Source of the DNA: Herbaspirillum chlorophenolicum
Lineage (GTDB): Bacteria > Pseudomonadota > Gammaproteobacteria > Burkholderiales > Burkholderiaceae_D
Assembly (NCBI RefSeq): GCF_001189955.1
Contig: NZ_LFLT01000010.1
Location: 1 to 64,000, forward strand
Length of the DNA stretch: 64,000 nucleotides
Direction of reading: 5' to 3'
Part shown: positions 47,694 to 57,684 of the stretch, piece by piece
How the letters are laid out: each line of letters starts with the position of its first letter
How positions within the stretch are numbered: position 1 is the stretch's first letter
The notes under the pieces: model-generated
Database searches by the model: none
What the model was told of the DNA's origin: nothing
The model's input: only the letters and a program-made list of their open reading frames with translations
Translations under genes and position numbers: made by a program

Positions 47694-48773
47694 ATGTCCC
47701 GATTTGCTCCGCTGAAAAACGATACTTTCCTGCGCGCTTTGCTGCGCCAGCCGACCGATTACACACCGATGTGGCTGATGCGCCAGGCCGGCCGCTATCT
47801 TCCGGAATACCGCGCCACGCGCGCCCGCGCCGGCTCGTTCATGGGCCTGGCCACCAACCCCGATTACGCCACGGAAGTCACGCTGCAGCCGCTGGAGCGT
47901 TACCCGCTGGACGCGGCCATCCTGTTCTCGGACATCCTCACCGTACCGGATGCGATGGGCCTGGGGCTGTATTTCGCCGAAGGCGAAGGCCCCAAGTTCG
48001 AGCGTCCATTGCGCGACGAAGCGGCGGTCAAGGCGCTGCAGACGCCTGACCTCGCCAAACTTAATTACGTGTTCGATGCCGTGACGCAAATCCGCCGCGA
48101 GCTCGACGGCCGTGTGCCGCTGATCGGATTTTCCGGCAGCCCCTGGACGCTGGCTTGCTACATGGTCGAAGGCGGCGGCTCGGACGACTTCCGCCTGGTC
48201 AAGAGCATGCTTTACGGCCGCCCGGACCTGATGCACCACATCCTCAGGACCAACGCCGCTGCAGTGGCGGCCTACCTGAACGCGCAGATCGATGCCGGCG
48301 CGCAAGCGGTGATGATCTTCGACACCTGGGGCGGCGCCCTGGCCGATGGCATCTACCAGCAATTCTCGCTGGCCTACATGGCTGACGTGGTACGCCAGTT
48401 GAAGCGGGAGCAGGACGGCGCGCGCATCCCCGTGATCGTGTTCACCAAGGGCGGCGGCTTGTGGCTGGAGCAGATCGCCGCCATCGGCGCCGACGCCGTT
48501 GGCCTGGACTGGACGGTCAACCTGGGCGAGGCTCGCCGCCGTGTCGGCGACAAGGTGGCGTTGCAGGGCAATCTCGACCCCAACGTGCTGTTCGCCGGCG
48601 ACGAAGCCATCCGCACCGAGGTGCGCAAGCTGCTGGAATCCTTCGGCAAGCCATCCGCGGGCAACGGCCATGTCTTCAATCTCGGCCACGGCATTTCCCA
48701 GCATACCCCGCCCGAGGCGGTGACTACACTGGCTAGCGCAGTCCACGAAATCAGCCGCAGCATGAGGCTTTGA
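47694..48773 (+). CDS. hemE: Uroporphyrinogen decarboxylase
   Basis: HemE decarboxylates the four acetate chains of uroporphyrinogen III to give coproporphyrinogen III. The 359-residue protein has the N-terminal signature [16 protein letters not shown], the catalytic Asp in [29 protein letters not shown] and [16 protein letters not shown], ending in [15 protein letters not shown]. The start ATG 47694 follows a weak ribosome-binding site. It is followed by the DnaA-box region before priA. Confidence 0.97.
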   Translation: MSRFAPLKNDTFLRALLRQPTDYTPMWLMRQAGRYLPEYRATRARAGSFMGLATNPDYATEVTLQPLERYPLDAAILFSDILTVPDAMGLGLYFAEGEGPKFERPLRDEAAVKALQTPDLAKLNYVFDAVTQIRRELDGRVPLIGFSGSPWTLACYMVEGGGSDDFRLVKSMLYGRPDLMHHILRTNAAAVAAYLNAQIDAGAQAVMIFDTWGGALADGIYQQFSLAYMADVVRQLKREQDGARIPVIVFTKGGGLWLEQIAAIGADAVGLDWTVNLGEARRRVGDKVALQGNLDPNVLFAGDEAIRTEVRKLLESFGKPSAGNGHVFNLGHGISQHTPPEAVTTLASAVHEISRSMRL

Positions 48774-48882
48774 TGGTTGTCCGGGGAGCGCGGCTGATAC
48801 GTCCGGGCCTGATTTACCGTACTTTGCGGTAACGTGAGCCGGCATGGCGCAGGCCATGAGTCTTTTGATAAGTCCTTTTGAC

Positions 48883-49092
48883 TTATGCACATTTTGGACT
48901 TGCTCCTAATTAAGAATCGCTAATATCGACATGCGAATTTCTTTGGCGGGACTGTGTTTATAAGTAATTGATTTTATTGATGTTATTTTTTGCCCCGCTT
49001 TTGGGCAATCTATTGAAAGGCCCAGCCTTGGCGGGCTCGCAGGCTGTCAAGAGGCACTTTTCAACAAAGTTATCCACAGGATTTGTGAATAA
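48883..49092. repeat. DnaA-box module, copy A
   Basis: TTATGCACA (48883-48891) is followed by AT-rich DNA including TTGATTTTATTGA (48968-48980), then GGGCAATCTATTGAAAG (49003-49019). At the right end an inverted pair TTATCCACA (49070-49078) and TGTGAATAA (49084-49092) lies 5 bp apart. All three fit the DnaA-box consensus TTATNCACA. Left to right box distance is 187 bp, against 185 bp in copy B. Confidence 0.8.
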
Positions 49093-49249
49093 CCTTAAAA
49101 GCGCTTAGTAAACCGCCGCTTACGCGTACTTGTGAAGTTTTACTTTAAATACGCGCGGTCGTTCTGGCCGGGCAAGTGTGAAAAATGATGGGTCATGGCC
49201 GATGACTAACCCTTGACAAATGATTGCGGTGGTCTAGTGCATTTAGGAC

Positions 49250-49457
49250 TTATGCACATGGAAGAGCTTGGGACGGCGGCTGAAAAAAAATTAGCAAATA
49301 AATTTTCTGCTCGCCAAGGGAAAATATAAGTATTTGATTTTATTGAATTATTTTTTTGCTTTTGATTTGGGCAATTTATTGAAAGCCGCCTCCAGTCTGG
49401 TGGAAAGCCTGTCAATAGCGACTTGTCCCCAAAGTTATCCACAGGATTTGTGGATAG
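49250..49457. repeat. DnaA-box module, copy B
   Basis: TTATGCACA (49250-49258), AT-rich DNA with the identical TTGATTTTATTGA (49334-49346), GGGCAATTTATTGAAAG (49369-49385), then TTATCCACA (49435-49443) and TGTGGATAG (49449-49457, one mismatch to consensus). Order, orientation and spacing match copy A, with the right-end segment AAAGTTATCCACAGGATTTG identical over 20 or more bases. It ends 60 bp before the priA start. Confidence 0.8.
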
Positions 49458-49517
49458 GTCAAAAAATACCGCTGAAACCTATAGTTAGCTCAGTTTTTCA
49501 GGAATTACATTAAGTTC

Positions 49518-51668
49518 GTGGAACAGTGCATCCTCCAAGTCGCGCTCGATACCCCCTTGCATACCGTCTTCGATTATTGTTGGCGTGGCCGGGAGGATGA
49601 GGCGATTCCCGTCGTCGGCCAACTGGTAGTGGTGCCTTTCGGGCGGCGCGAAACGGTTGGTGTGGTGGTCGGCCATGCGGCCGGGACAGAACTCAGCGCA
49701 GACAAGATCAAGGATGTGATTGCCGTACGCAGCCAGTTGCCGCCGTTGTCGGCACATTGGCTGGCGCTGTGCGGGTTTGCCGCCGACTATTACCAGCGTC
49801 CGTTGGGCGAGGTGATGCTGCCGGGCCTGCCCAAGAACCTGCGCGCATTGACTACGGTGGCGCTGGACAAGGCGCTCAAGGCGCTGGGTCGGATGGCCGC
49901 GCCTCCCAAGAAGCGCAAGGCGAAGGCCAAGGCCGCCGACATCGTGCAGGCGGACGAGCCGGCGCAACCGGCCGAGGTTCTCGCAGATCCCATGCAGTTC
50001 GGCGCCGCGCCGCCGCTCAATGCCGCACAACAACAGGCGGTCGACGTCATCGCCCAAGCCGAGGGTTTCGCGCCGCTGCTGCTGTACGGAGTCACCGGCA
50101 GCGGCAAGACCGAAGTTTATTTGCAGGCTGCTGCCGCCATCCTGAAACGTGCGGCCGATGCCAGGACTGCAACGGGCGAGCCTGTTGCGCCGGAGGAGGC
50201 GCCCGCGCAGATCCTGGTGCTGGTGCCGGAAATCAACCTCACTCCCCAACTCGAAGGCAATATCCGCGCGCGCTTCCCCCACTTGAATGTGGTGTCGCTG
50301 CACAGCGGGCTGGCCGAGGGCGAGCGTACCCGCAGCTGGCTGGCGGCCCACCTCGGGCAGGCGCATATTGTGCTGGGCACGCGCCTGGCCATTCTCTCTT
50401 CATTGCCTCACCTCAAGCTCATCGTCATCGATGAAGAGCATGATCCGTCCTACAAGCAGCAGGAAGGCCTGCGGTATTCCGCGCGCGACCTGGCCGTGTG
50501 GCGGGCGCACCAGCTAAGCATCCCGGTGGTGCTGGGCTCGGCCACGCCGTCGCTGGAAACCTGGCAGCATGCCCAGGCCGGCCGCTACCGCCGCCTGGAG
50601 CTGCGCCAGCGCGCCGCGCAGCAGGCGGTGCTGCCCAAGGTCAAGGTGGTCGACATGGAGCGCGACAAGCCCCAGGACGGGCTGACTTCCACGCTCATCG
50701 GCGCCATCCGCAAGCGGCTGGAAAATGGCGAGCAGTCGCTGCTGTTCCTCAACCGGCGCGGTTACGCCCCGGTGCTGGCCTGCGATGCCTGTGGCTGGAT
50801 CAGCAACTGCATGCGCTGCGACGCCTTCATGGTGGTGCATCGGCCCGAGCGCCGCCTGCGCTGCCACCATTGCAGCCTGGAACTGCACATCCCCAAGTCC
50901 TGCCCGACCTGCGGCAACATCGACTTGCAGCCGCTGGGGCGCGGTACCCAGCGCGTGGAAGAAGGCTTGCACGCGATCTTCCCGGAGGCGCGGGTGCTGC
51001 GCATCGACGCCGATTCGACGCGCCTGAAGGGCTCCGCCCAGATTGCCTTCGACAGCGTGCACCGCGGCGAGGTCGACATCCTGATCGGCACCCAGATGGT
51101 GGCCAAGGGACACGACTTCAAAAAACTGACCCTGGTGGGCGTGATGAACCCTGACACCGCGCTGTTTTCGCACGACTACCGCGCCAGCGAGCGCCTGTTC
51201 GCGCAACTGATGCAGGTGGCCGGCCGCGCCGGCCGCGCCGGGTTGTCGGCCGACGGCAGCTCGGGCGAGGTGCTGATCCAGACCCGCTATCCGCACCATC
51301 CGCTGTACCAGGCGGTGATGCGCCACGACTACGACGGCTTCGCCGGTACGCTGCTGGAAGAGCGCCAGCAAGCCTGTTTCCCGCCCTTCATGTACCAGGC
51401 GCTGCTGCGCGCCGAGGCGCGTGAGCTGGAGCAGGCCATCGGCTTCCTGCAGGAGGCTGCCGTCATGCTGGAGGCGCCCGCCATCACCATCAACGCACCC
51501 ATCCCGATGACGATGATGCGCGTGGCCAACGTCGAGCGTGCGCAATTGCTGGTGGAATGCCCCTCGCGCCCTGCCTTGCAGGCTTTCCTGAAGGAGTGGC
51601 TGGCCGAACTCAGGCAGGTGAAGACGCGGGTGCGCTGGTCGCTTGAGGTCGATCCGGTCGATATCTAA
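49518..51668 (+). CDS. priA: Primosomal replication protein N' (PriA helicase)
   Basis: PriA reloads the replisome at stalled forks. The 716-residue protein starts at GTG 49518 (MEQCILQVALDTPL), with no ATG in range. The N-terminal 3'-DNA-binding domain (1-105) is followed by a Lys-rich linker (KKRKAKAKAA, 131-140). The helicase has Walker A GVTGSGKT (191-198), DEEH (305-308) and a zinc-binding array of eight cysteines (CDACGWISNCMRC ... CHHC ... CPTCG). Later helicase motifs are IGTQMVAKGHDF and QVAGRAGR. It lies directly downstream of the DnaA-box modules. Confidence 0.96.
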   Translation: MEQCILQVALDTPLHTVFDYCWRGREDEAIPVVGQLVVVPFGRRETVGVVVGHAAGTELSADKIKDVIAVRSQLPPLSAHWLALCGFAADYYQRPLGEVMLPGLPKNLRALTTVALDKALKALGRMAAPPKKRKAKAKAADIVQADEPAQPAEVLADPMQFGAAPPLNAAQQQAVDVIAQAEGFAPLLLYGVTGSGKTEVYLQAAAAILKRAADARTATGEPVAPEEAPAQILVLVPEINLTPQLEGNIRARFPHLNVVSLHSGLAEGERTRSWLAAHLGQAHIVLGTRLAILSSLPHLKLIVIDEEHDPSYKQQEGLRYSARDLAVWRAHQLSIPVVLGSATPSLETWQHAQAGRYRRLELRQRAAQQAVLPKVKVVDMERDKPQDGLTSTLIGAIRKRLENGEQSLLFLNRRGYAPVLACDACGWISNCMRCDAFMVVHRPERRLRCHHCSLELHIPKSCPTCGNIDLQPLGRGTQRVEEGLHAIFPEARVLRIDADSTRLKGSAQIAFDSVHRGEVDILIGTQMVAKGHDFKKLTLVGVMNPDTALFSHDYRASERLFAQLMQVAGRAGRAGLSADGSSGEVLIQTRYPHHPLYQAVMRHDYDGFAGTLLEERQQACFPPFMYQALLRAEARELEQAIGFLQEAAVMLEAPAITINAPIPMTMMRVANVERAQLLVECPSRPALQAFLKEWLAELRQVKTRVRWSLEVDPVDI

Positions 51669-51809
51669 GAACCTTTCTAAGCCGCATTTCACGCCGCCGC
51701 CAGCGCGCTTGCCCGCCGGCGCCATGCATTTCGTCGCAAGGCGCTGTGCCGGCGCCGCACCGGCCACTAAGCTTGCTCCCGTCACTCATCCATTGCACAG
51801 GAGCATCTC

Positions 51810-52337
51810 ATGATCACCGGCATCGTTACGCACACTCCCTTATGGGTCTGGCCCTTGCTGGCCTTCCTGCTGTACCGTGGCTGGCAGGCCAGCCGCGACC
51901 GGGAAATCCCGCTGGTCAAGGCGCTGGCGATGCCGGTGGTGATGCTTGGCTTGTCGTTGTCGGGCTTGCTGCTCAGTTTCAGCGCCCATCCGGTCAATGC
52001 CGCGCTGGGTGCCGTCGCCATGCTGGCCACCGGCTTTTTCAGTTTCCATAGCCGTGCTGCTGCCGCCATCCGCGTCGATGCCGCGCGCCACCGGATCGCC
52101 CAGCGCGGCAGTTGGATGCCATTGTTGCTGACGCTGGGGATTTTTACCGTCAAATACAGCGCCGCGATCATGCTGGCCTTGCATCCGCAACTGGCGTCCA
52201 ACGTCTGGTTTGCCCTGCCGCTGGCCGCGTTGTATGGCGCCTTTGCAGGTATCTTCGCCGGCCGATTGTTGCGAATCGTGCATCTTTATCGCCGTTCACT
52301 GGCTGGACACGTCCGGACGGGCCCGGTGCCGGGCTGA
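51810..52337 (+). CDS. DUF6622-like integral membrane protein
   Basis: This 175-residue protein starts at ATG 51810 with ACAGGAGCA upstream. Five hydrophobic segments (about 9-22, 36-57, 62-78, 103-123, 131-151) and charged loops (YRGWQASRDREIPL, RVDAARHRIAQRG) give a small multi-pass membrane protein. The opening MITGIVTHTPLWVW is the usual start of this family, which has no assigned function. It stands alone between priA and argS. Confidence 0.75.
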   Translation: MITGIVTHTPLWVWPLLAFLLYRGWQASRDREIPLVKALAMPVVMLGLSLSGLLLSFSAHPVNAALGAVAMLATGFFSFHSRAAAAIRVDAARHRIAQRGSWMPLLLTLGIFTVKYSAAIMLALHPQLASNVWFALPLAALYGAFAGIFAGRLLRIVHLYRRSLAGHVRTGPVPG

Positions 52338-52492
52338 GCAAGGCTGCAAAAAGCTGGAATGGCAGCGTCCCCGGGCGCAAAGCGGATCGGCAAGCCGGTA
52401 TAATCTCGGCTGCTCAATCAATAAGTAAATACTGACTTATCGTGGCGTGTGTGATTCCGTCGCTGATCCGCTTCAGTCTTTTTGCCATTCCC

Positions 52493-54226
52493 ATGCTCGC
52501 ACAACAGAAACAAAGCATCTCCGACCTGTTTTCGTCCGCGTTGAAGCCGCTCGTCGCCGGCACCGACCTGCAACCCAGCATCACGCTGGAGCGCCCGCGC
52601 GACCCGTCGCATGGCGACATCGCCTGCAACATCGCCATGCAACTGGCCAAGCCGCTCAAGAAGAACCCGCGCGAACTGGCGCAAGCCATCGTGGCTGCCG
52701 TGCTGGCCGACCCGGCGCGCGATGGCCTGATCGAATCGGCGGAGATCGCCGGTCCCGGTTTCATCAACCTGCGCGTGGCGGCTGCCGCCAAGCAGGCGGT
52801 GGTGAAGGCGATCCACGAACAGGGCGCCGACTTCGGCAAGAGCCGTGCCGGCGAAGGCAAGAAGGTGCTGGTCGAGTTCGTCTCCGCCAATCCGACCGGT
52901 CCGCTGCACGTCGGCCACGGCCGCCAGGGCGCGCTCGGCGATGCGCTGTCGTCGCTGCTGGAAGTGCAGGGCTACGACGTGCTGCGCGAGTTCTACTACA
53001 ACGACGCCGGCGTGCAGATCGCTACGCTGGCCACGTCGGTGCAAGCGCGTGCACGCGGCTTCAAGCCGGGCGACGCCGAGTGGCCCGAGTCGGCCTACAA
53101 CGGCGACTACATTGCCGACATCGCACGCGATTTCCTCGACAAGAAAACTGTCTCCGCCAGCGACGGCGAACCGGTCACCGCCAGCGGCGATGTCGGGGAC
53201 ATCGAGTCGATCCGCCGTTTCGCCGTGGCCTACCTGCGCCACGAGCAGGATCTCGACCTGCAGGCCTTCGGCGTGAAGTTCGACAATTACTACCTTGAGT
53301 CCTCGCTGTATGCCGACGGCAAGGTGGCTGCTGCGGTCGAGGCGCTGGTCAAGGCCGGCAAGACCTACGAGCAGGACGGCGCACTGTGGCTGCGCACCAC
53401 CGACTATGGCGACGACAAGGATCGCGTCATGAAGAAGACCGACGGCACCTATACCTACTTCGTGCCGGATGTCGCCTATCACATCAACAAATGGCAGCGT
53501 GGCTACGGCAAGGTCATCAATATCCAGGGCAGCGACCACCACGGCACTATCGCGCGCGTGCGCGCCGGCCTGCAGGCCGCCGGCGTAGGCATCCCGCAGG
53601 GTTACCCCGACTACGTGCTGCACAAGATGGTCACCGTCATGCGCAATGGCGAAGAGGTAAAGATCTCCAAGCGCGCCGGCTCCTACGTCACGCTGCGCGA
53701 CCTGATCGAATGGTCGACCGGCGAAGCGGCTGAAGGCGCAGAACGAGACCTGACCCGCGGCCGCGATGCGGTGCGCTTTTTCCTGATCTCGCGCAAGGCC
53801 GACACAGAATTCGTGTTCGACGTCGACCTGGCGCTGGCGCAGTCAGACGAAAACCCGGTCTATTACGTGCAGTACGCCCACGCGCGCATTTGCACCGTGC
53901 TGGGCAAATGGGGCGGCAACGAAGACGAACTCAAGAACGTGGCCGACCTGTCGCCGCTGACCGCGCCGCGCGAGGCTGCACTGCTGGCCAAGCTGGCCGA
54001 ATACCCGGAGATGCTGGCGCATGCGCTGCAGGAGCTGGGTCCGCACCAGGTGGCCTTCTACCTGCGCGATCTGGCAGGCGAACTGCATAGCTACTACAAT
54101 GCGGAACGCGTGCTGGTCGACGATGTCCCAACCAGGCTTGCACGCCTGGCGCTGATGGCCGCTACCCGCCAGGTGCTGCGCAATGGCCTGGCGCTCTTGG
54201 GCGTATCGGCGCCGGCCAGAATGTAA
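52493..54226 (+). CDS. argS: Arginyl-tRNA synthetase
   Basis: ArgS charges tRNA-Arg. From ATG 52493 ([13 protein letters not shown]) it has 577 residues, the family length; a GTG 51 bases upstream is possible but adds a non-conserved hydrophobic leader. The N-terminal additional domain (1-110) recognises the tRNA D-loop. The class I motif is [20 protein letters not shown] (HVGH at 139-142). The KMSKS equivalent is the reduced VKISKRAG, normal for bacterial ArgS. The DALR-type anticodon domain is at the C-terminus. Confidence 0.95.
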   Translation: MLAQQKQSISDLFSSALKPLVAGTDLQPSITLERPRDPSHGDIACNIAMQLAKPLKKNPRELAQAIVAAVLADPARDGLIESAEIAGPGFINLRVAAAAKQAVVKAIHEQGADFGKSRAGEGKKVLVEFVSANPTGPLHVGHGRQGALGDALSSLLEVQGYDVLREFYYNDAGVQIATLATSVQARARGFKPGDAEWPESAYNGDYIADIARDFLDKKTVSASDGEPVTASGDVGDIESIRRFAVAYLRHEQDLDLQAFGVKFDNYYLESSLYADGKVAAAVEALVKAGKTYEQDGALWLRTTDYGDDKDRVMKKTDGTYTYFVPDVAYHINKWQRGYGKVINIQGSDHHGTIARVRAGLQAAGVGIPQGYPDYVLHKMVTVMRNGEEVKISKRAGSYVTLRDLIEWSTGEAAEGAERDLTRGRDAVRFFLISRKADTEFVFDVDLALAQSDENPVYYVQYAHARICTVLGKWGGNEDELKNVADLSPLTAPREAALLAKLAEYPEMLAHALQELGPHQVAFYLRDLAGELHSYYNAERVLVDDVPTRLARLALMAATRQVLRNGLALLGVSAPARM

Positions 54227-54257
54227 ATTGCTAACCAAGCCGCTAATCAAGAGAAAC

Positions 54258-54881
54258 GTGAAACAGTTGAACGCGAAACATCACAAACAGGCCGGCGGCA
54301 CGCTGCTGGGCCTGATCCTGGGTTTGATCGTCGGGCTGGGCATTGCCGTCGGTGTGGCGCTGATGATCACCAAGTCGCCGATTCCCTTCGTCAACAAGGT
54401 CGTCCGGCCGGAACGCGCCGATCCGACCCCGGCCCAGGCCGCCGACCCCAACCGTCCGCTGTACGGCAACCGCGACGCCAACCGCGACCAGCCGCAATCG
54501 CAGACGCCGGTGCCCCCCAACACGGCCGCAGCCCAGCCGGTTGTCCCGCCGCCGCCGGCCGCGCCGGCCAAGCCGGCTGAAACGAAGACTGCGGACGCCA
54601 AGCCTGCTGCCCAGGCGCCAGCCAAGAACGATGCCGTCGACGACAAATGGACCTACTTCCTGCAGACCGGCGCCTTCCGCGACCAGGCTGATGCGGAAAG
54701 CGCCCGCGCCAAGCTGGCCCTGCTCGGCTTCGAAGCCAAGGTCACCGAGCGCACCGCCGACAGCGGGGTGCTGTACCGCGTGCGTATCGGCCCCTTCGAG
54801 CAAGCAGAATCGATGAACCGGACGCGCAGCAAATTGTCCGATAACGGGGTTGATGCGGCGATCGTCCGCATTCCCAGGTAG
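54258..54881 (+). CDS. SPOR-domain membrane protein
   Basis: This 207-residue protein starts from GTG 54258 (VKQLNAKHHKQAGG), preceded by AAGAGA. A short cytosolic N-terminus precedes one transmembrane helix (GTLLGLILGLIVGLGIAVGV, about 14-34), a Pro/Ala/Lys-rich periplasmic linker (~50-125), and a C-terminal SPOR domain (~130-207) with WTYFLQTGAFRDQADAES and YRVRIGPFEQAESM. SPOR domains bind denuded septal peptidoglycan, so the protein is likely a FtsN-like division or cell-wall factor. It lies 31 bp after argS, an arrangement common in betaproteobacteria. Confidence 0.88.
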   Translation: MKQLNAKHHKQAGGTLLGLILGLIVGLGIAVGVALMITKSPIPFVNKVVRPERADPTPAQAADPNRPLYGNRDANRDQPQSQTPVPPNTAAAQPVVPPPPAAPAKPAETKTADAKPAAQAPAKNDAVDDKWTYFLQTGAFRDQADAESARAKLALLGFEAKVTERTADSGVLYRVRIGPFEQAESMNRTRSKLSDNGVDAAIVRIPR

Positions 54882-54996
54882 TCCCTCAAACAAGAATCCG
54901 ATTCGTCCCGGCAACTGGGGATAGCTGGCGGGCTAGTCGGATTCGGGGGCCGTGTCATCGGCCCTTTTCGAATATCCATCAGAGAAGGGTAATTTC

Positions 54997-55698
54997 ATGC
55001 GTTTCTATCAACAGCTGCTGGCGGCAGTCAGCTTTGGCGTGCTGGCCCTGTCGGCCAGCGTGAATGCGGGCGCTTCGCCGGCCAACCCGCAAGTGGGCGC
55101 CGACTACCGCGTGCTGGACCAAGCCCAGCCTACCGATTCGGGCAACAAGGTTGAGGTCACGGAGTTCTTCTGGTTCGACTGCCCGCATTGCGCCGCTTGG
55201 GATCCGTCGCTGACGGCCTGGGTCAAGAAGCAAGGCGACAAGATCAACTTCAAGAAGGTGCCGGTGGCTTTCCGCGACAGCTTCGTGCCGCAGCAGAAGC
55301 TGTACTACGCACTGGAAGCGATGGGCCGTGCGGAAGAACTGACGCCGAAGATTTTCCAGGCTATCCACGTTGAAGGGCAGCGCATCAACACCGACAAGAC
55401 CATCCTGGCTTATATCGAGAAGATCGGCCTGGACAAGCAGAAATTCCTCGACCTGTACAACTCCTTCGGCGTGCAGACCAAGGCCCGCCGCGCAGCACAG
55501 CTGCAGGAAGCCTACAAGGTCGACGGCGTACCGATGATCGCGATCGACGGCCGTTACGTCACCTCGCCGGCCGTGGTCGGCGTGGCGCTGGCCAACCAGC
55601 CGGAGTCGATGCAGCAGGCAGCCGCGTTGCAGGTGATGGACCACCTGGTGGCCAAGGCCGCAGCCGAGAAGGCGGCCGGCGCAGCGAAGAAGAAGTAA
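54997..55698 (+). CDS. dsbA: Thiol:disulfide interchange protein DsbA
   Basis: DsbA introduces disulfides into exported proteins. The 233-residue precursor starts at ATG 54997 after AGAAGGG. A signal peptide (~1-26, cleaved near VNAG) precedes the thioredoxin fold with active site Cys62-Pro-His-Cys65 (FFWFDCPHC), the helical insertion, and the cis-Pro loop VDGVPMIAIDG. A Lys/Ala tail ends the protein. The -PH- dipeptide is the oxidising DsbA type. It lies 115 bp after the SPOR gene. Confidence 0.95.
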   Translation: MRFYQQLLAAVSFGVLALSASVNAGASPANPQVGADYRVLDQAQPTDSGNKVEVTEFFWFDCPHCAAWDPSLTAWVKKQGDKINFKKVPVAFRDSFVPQQKLYYALEAMGRAEELTPKIFQAIHVEGQRINTDKTILAYIEKIGLDKQKFLDLYNSFGVQTKARRAAQLQEAYKVDGVPMIAIDGRYVTSPAVVGVALANQPESMQQAAALQVMDHLVAKAAAEKAAGAAKKK

Positions 55699-55795
55699 GC
55701 GCAGCCGATCCGGAAACGGCCCGCGTCCGCAAGGCCGCGGGCCGTTTTCATTTCCAGCTGTCCATTCGTATTCATCAGAACAGACAGGAGCCGAC

Positions 55796-56602
55796 ATGGC
55801 AGATTCCCACGGCACGACGAAAGCGCAGCGCGTTTTCCTGACCGGCGCCTCCAGCGGCATCGGCATGGCGCTGGCGCGCGCCTATGCGCAGCAGGGGGCG
55901 ACGCTGGGGCTGGTGGCGCGGCGCGCGGCCGAACTGGAGGCCTTGCGCGCCAGCCTGCCTGATCCGCAACGCCATCGCATTTATGTACTCGACGTTACCG
56001 ACCACGCAGCGCTGCAAGCGGCGGCTGATGCCTTCATGGCCGAGTTCGGCGGCGCCGACGTGGTGATCGCCAATGCCGGCATCTCGCAAGGCACGCTGAC
56101 CGAGTACCGCGAAGACCTGGCCGCCTTCGCGCGCATCATGGCGGTCAACGTCACCGCCACGTTTGCAACTTTCACGCCTTTCGTCGCGCGCATGAAGGCG
56201 CTGCCCGAGGATGAGCGCCGCCGCTGCCGGCTGGTCGGCATCGGCAGCGTGGCCGGCATCCGTGGCCTGCCGGGCGCCGAGGCCTATAGCGCATCCAAGG
56301 CCGCGGTCATCAGTTACTGCGAATCGCTGCGCGTGGAGTTGCGCAGCAGCGGCATCAAGGTGGTGACCATCGCGCCGGGCTATATCGACACGCCGATGAC
56401 CCAGGTCAACCACTACCGCATGCCCTTCCTGCTGACGGCAGAAAAATTCGCCGCACGCGCGTTGCGCACGATTGCCGACGGCGCCAGTTACCGTGTCATC
56501 CCGTGGCAGATGGGCGTAGTGGCCAAGCTGCTCAGGATGGCGCCCAACTGGCTGTACGATATGGCATTCGCGCGCGCCCCGCACAAGAAACGCAACCTGT
56601 AA
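55796..56602 (+). CDS. SDR-family oxidoreductase
   Basis: This 268-residue classical short-chain dehydrogenase has cofactor motif TGASSGIGMALARAYAQQG, NAGISQG, catalytic Ser in VGIGSVAG, and YSASKAA (Tyr-x3-Lys), then APGYIDTPMT. The Arg at the end of strand 2 (ARRAAEL) suggests NADP. The C-terminal 40 residues are hydrophobic and basic, perhaps membrane-associating. The substrate is unknown. It precedes fmt by 46 bp. Confidence 0.88.
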   Translation: MADSHGTTKAQRVFLTGASSGIGMALARAYAQQGATLGLVARRAAELEALRASLPDPQRHRIYVLDVTDHAALQAAADAFMAEFGGADVVIANAGISQGTLTEYREDLAAFARIMAVNVTATFATFTPFVARMKALPEDERRRCRLVGIGSVAGIRGLPGAEAYSASKAAVISYCESLRVELRSSGIKVVTIAPGYIDTPMTQVNHYRMPFLLTAEKFAARALRTIADGASYRVIPWQMGVVAKLLRMAPNWLYDMAFARAPHKKRNL

Positions 56603-56648
56603 TTTCTGCTGCCGCCGGTGATTGCCGGCGGCAGCATCTGGAGTCCCC

Positions 56649-57602
56649 ATGAAGATCATTTTCGCCGGCACGCCGGAATTCGCCGCCGTCGCACTCGAAG
56701 CGCTGTACGCTGCAGGCCACGACATCACGCTGGTGCTGACCCAGCCCGACCGCCCCGCCGGCCGCGGCATGCAATTGCAGGCCTCGCCGGTCAAGCAGTG
56801 TGCGCAGAAGCACGGTACCCCGGTAGCGCAGCCGGTCTCGCTGCGGCTGGACGGCAAGTATCCCGACGTCGCCAAAGAAGCGCATGAGCTGCTGCATGCG
56901 ACGCCGCACGACGTCATGGTGGTGGCTGCCTACGGCCTGATCCTGCCGCGCAGCGTGCTCGACATCCCGCGCCTGGGCTGCATCAACATCCACGGATCGC
57001 TCTTGCCGCGCTGGCGCGGCGCCGCCCCCATCCACCGCGCCATCGAAGCGGGCGACGCCGAGACCGGTATCACCATCATGCAGATGGAAGAAGGGCTCGA
57101 CACCGGCCCCATGCTGCTGATTGAAAGCTTGCCGATCACCGACGACGACACCACCGGCAGCCTGCACGACAAGCTGGCTGCGTTGGGCGGCAAGATGATT
57201 GTTGAAGCGTTGGCCTGGCTGGAACAAGGCCAATTGCCCGCCACGCCGCAACCGGAGCAGGGCGCCAATTACGCCGCCAAGATCGCCAAGGAAGAGGCCG
57301 CGCTCGACTTCTCGCAACCGGCTGCCGAGCTGGCGCGCAAGATCCGCGCTTTCAATCCCTTCCCCGGAGCCAGTGGGCGCTTCGGCGACACCGTCATCAA
57401 GCTTTGGCAGGCGCAGCCGGTAAGCGTCGCGCTGCGGGGCGAGCCGGGCCAGGTGCTGTCGGCCGATGCCCAGGCCGGCATCGTGGTGGCTTGCGGCGAC
57501 GGTGCGCTGCTGCTGACCGAGTTGCAAAAGCCGGGCGGCAAACGCCTGCCGGCATCGGAATTCCTCAAGGGCTTCGCGCTGGAGGGCGGACGCTTCGCCT
57601 GA
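56649..57602 (+). CDS. fmt: Methionyl-tRNA formyltransferase
   Basis: Fmt formylates initiator Met-tRNA using 10-formyl-THF. From ATG 56649 ([19 protein letters not shown]) it has 317 residues, the usual length. Motifs are [18 protein letters not shown], the catalytic Asn-His pair in [38 protein letters not shown], and a C-terminal domain starting PLSP-like at [12 protein letters not shown]. The peptide deformylase gene usually next to fmt is absent here; an SDR occupies the upstream position. Confidence 0.95.
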   Translation: MKIIFAGTPEFAAVALEALYAAGHDITLVLTQPDRPAGRGMQLQASPVKQCAQKHGTPVAQPVSLRLDGKYPDVAKEAHELLHATPHDVMVVAAYGLILPRSVLDIPRLGCINIHGSLLPRWRGAAPIHRAIEAGDAETGITIMQMEEGLDTGPMLLIESLPITDDDTTGSLHDKLAALGGKMIVEALAWLEQGQLPATPQPEQGANYAAKIAKEEAALDFSQPAAELARKIRAFNPFPGASGRFGDTVIKLWQAQPVSVALRGEPGQVLSADAQAGIVVACGDGALLLTELQKPGGKRLPASEFLKGFALEGGRFA

Positions 57603-57684
57603 ATGCCGCAGCTTCAGGTTGAGGCAATACCCGACGCAAGAGCGGGACGCAGGGTAGGGAGTGCTTTTCCAAAAGGGGGAAATC

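Larger units (their letters stand above)
48774..49517. other. 744-bp hemE-priA intergenic region with DnaA boxes
   Basis: There is no supported gene; the one open frame (minus, 49206-49442) runs through the repeats and lacks family features. The region is much more AT-rich than its surroundings and contains two diverged copies of a ~210-bp module (48883-49092 and 49250-49457) offset by 365-367 bp, described separately. A weak hairpin TTACCG/CGGTAA (48814-48832) lies just after hemE. The priA promoter must also lie here. Confidence 0.8.

Noticed and set aside
49206-49442. 78-codon minus-strand frame in the hemE-priA gap
   Set aside because: It runs through the DnaA-box repeat, has no ribosome-binding site or family features, and the equivalent region of the other repeat copy has no matching frame.
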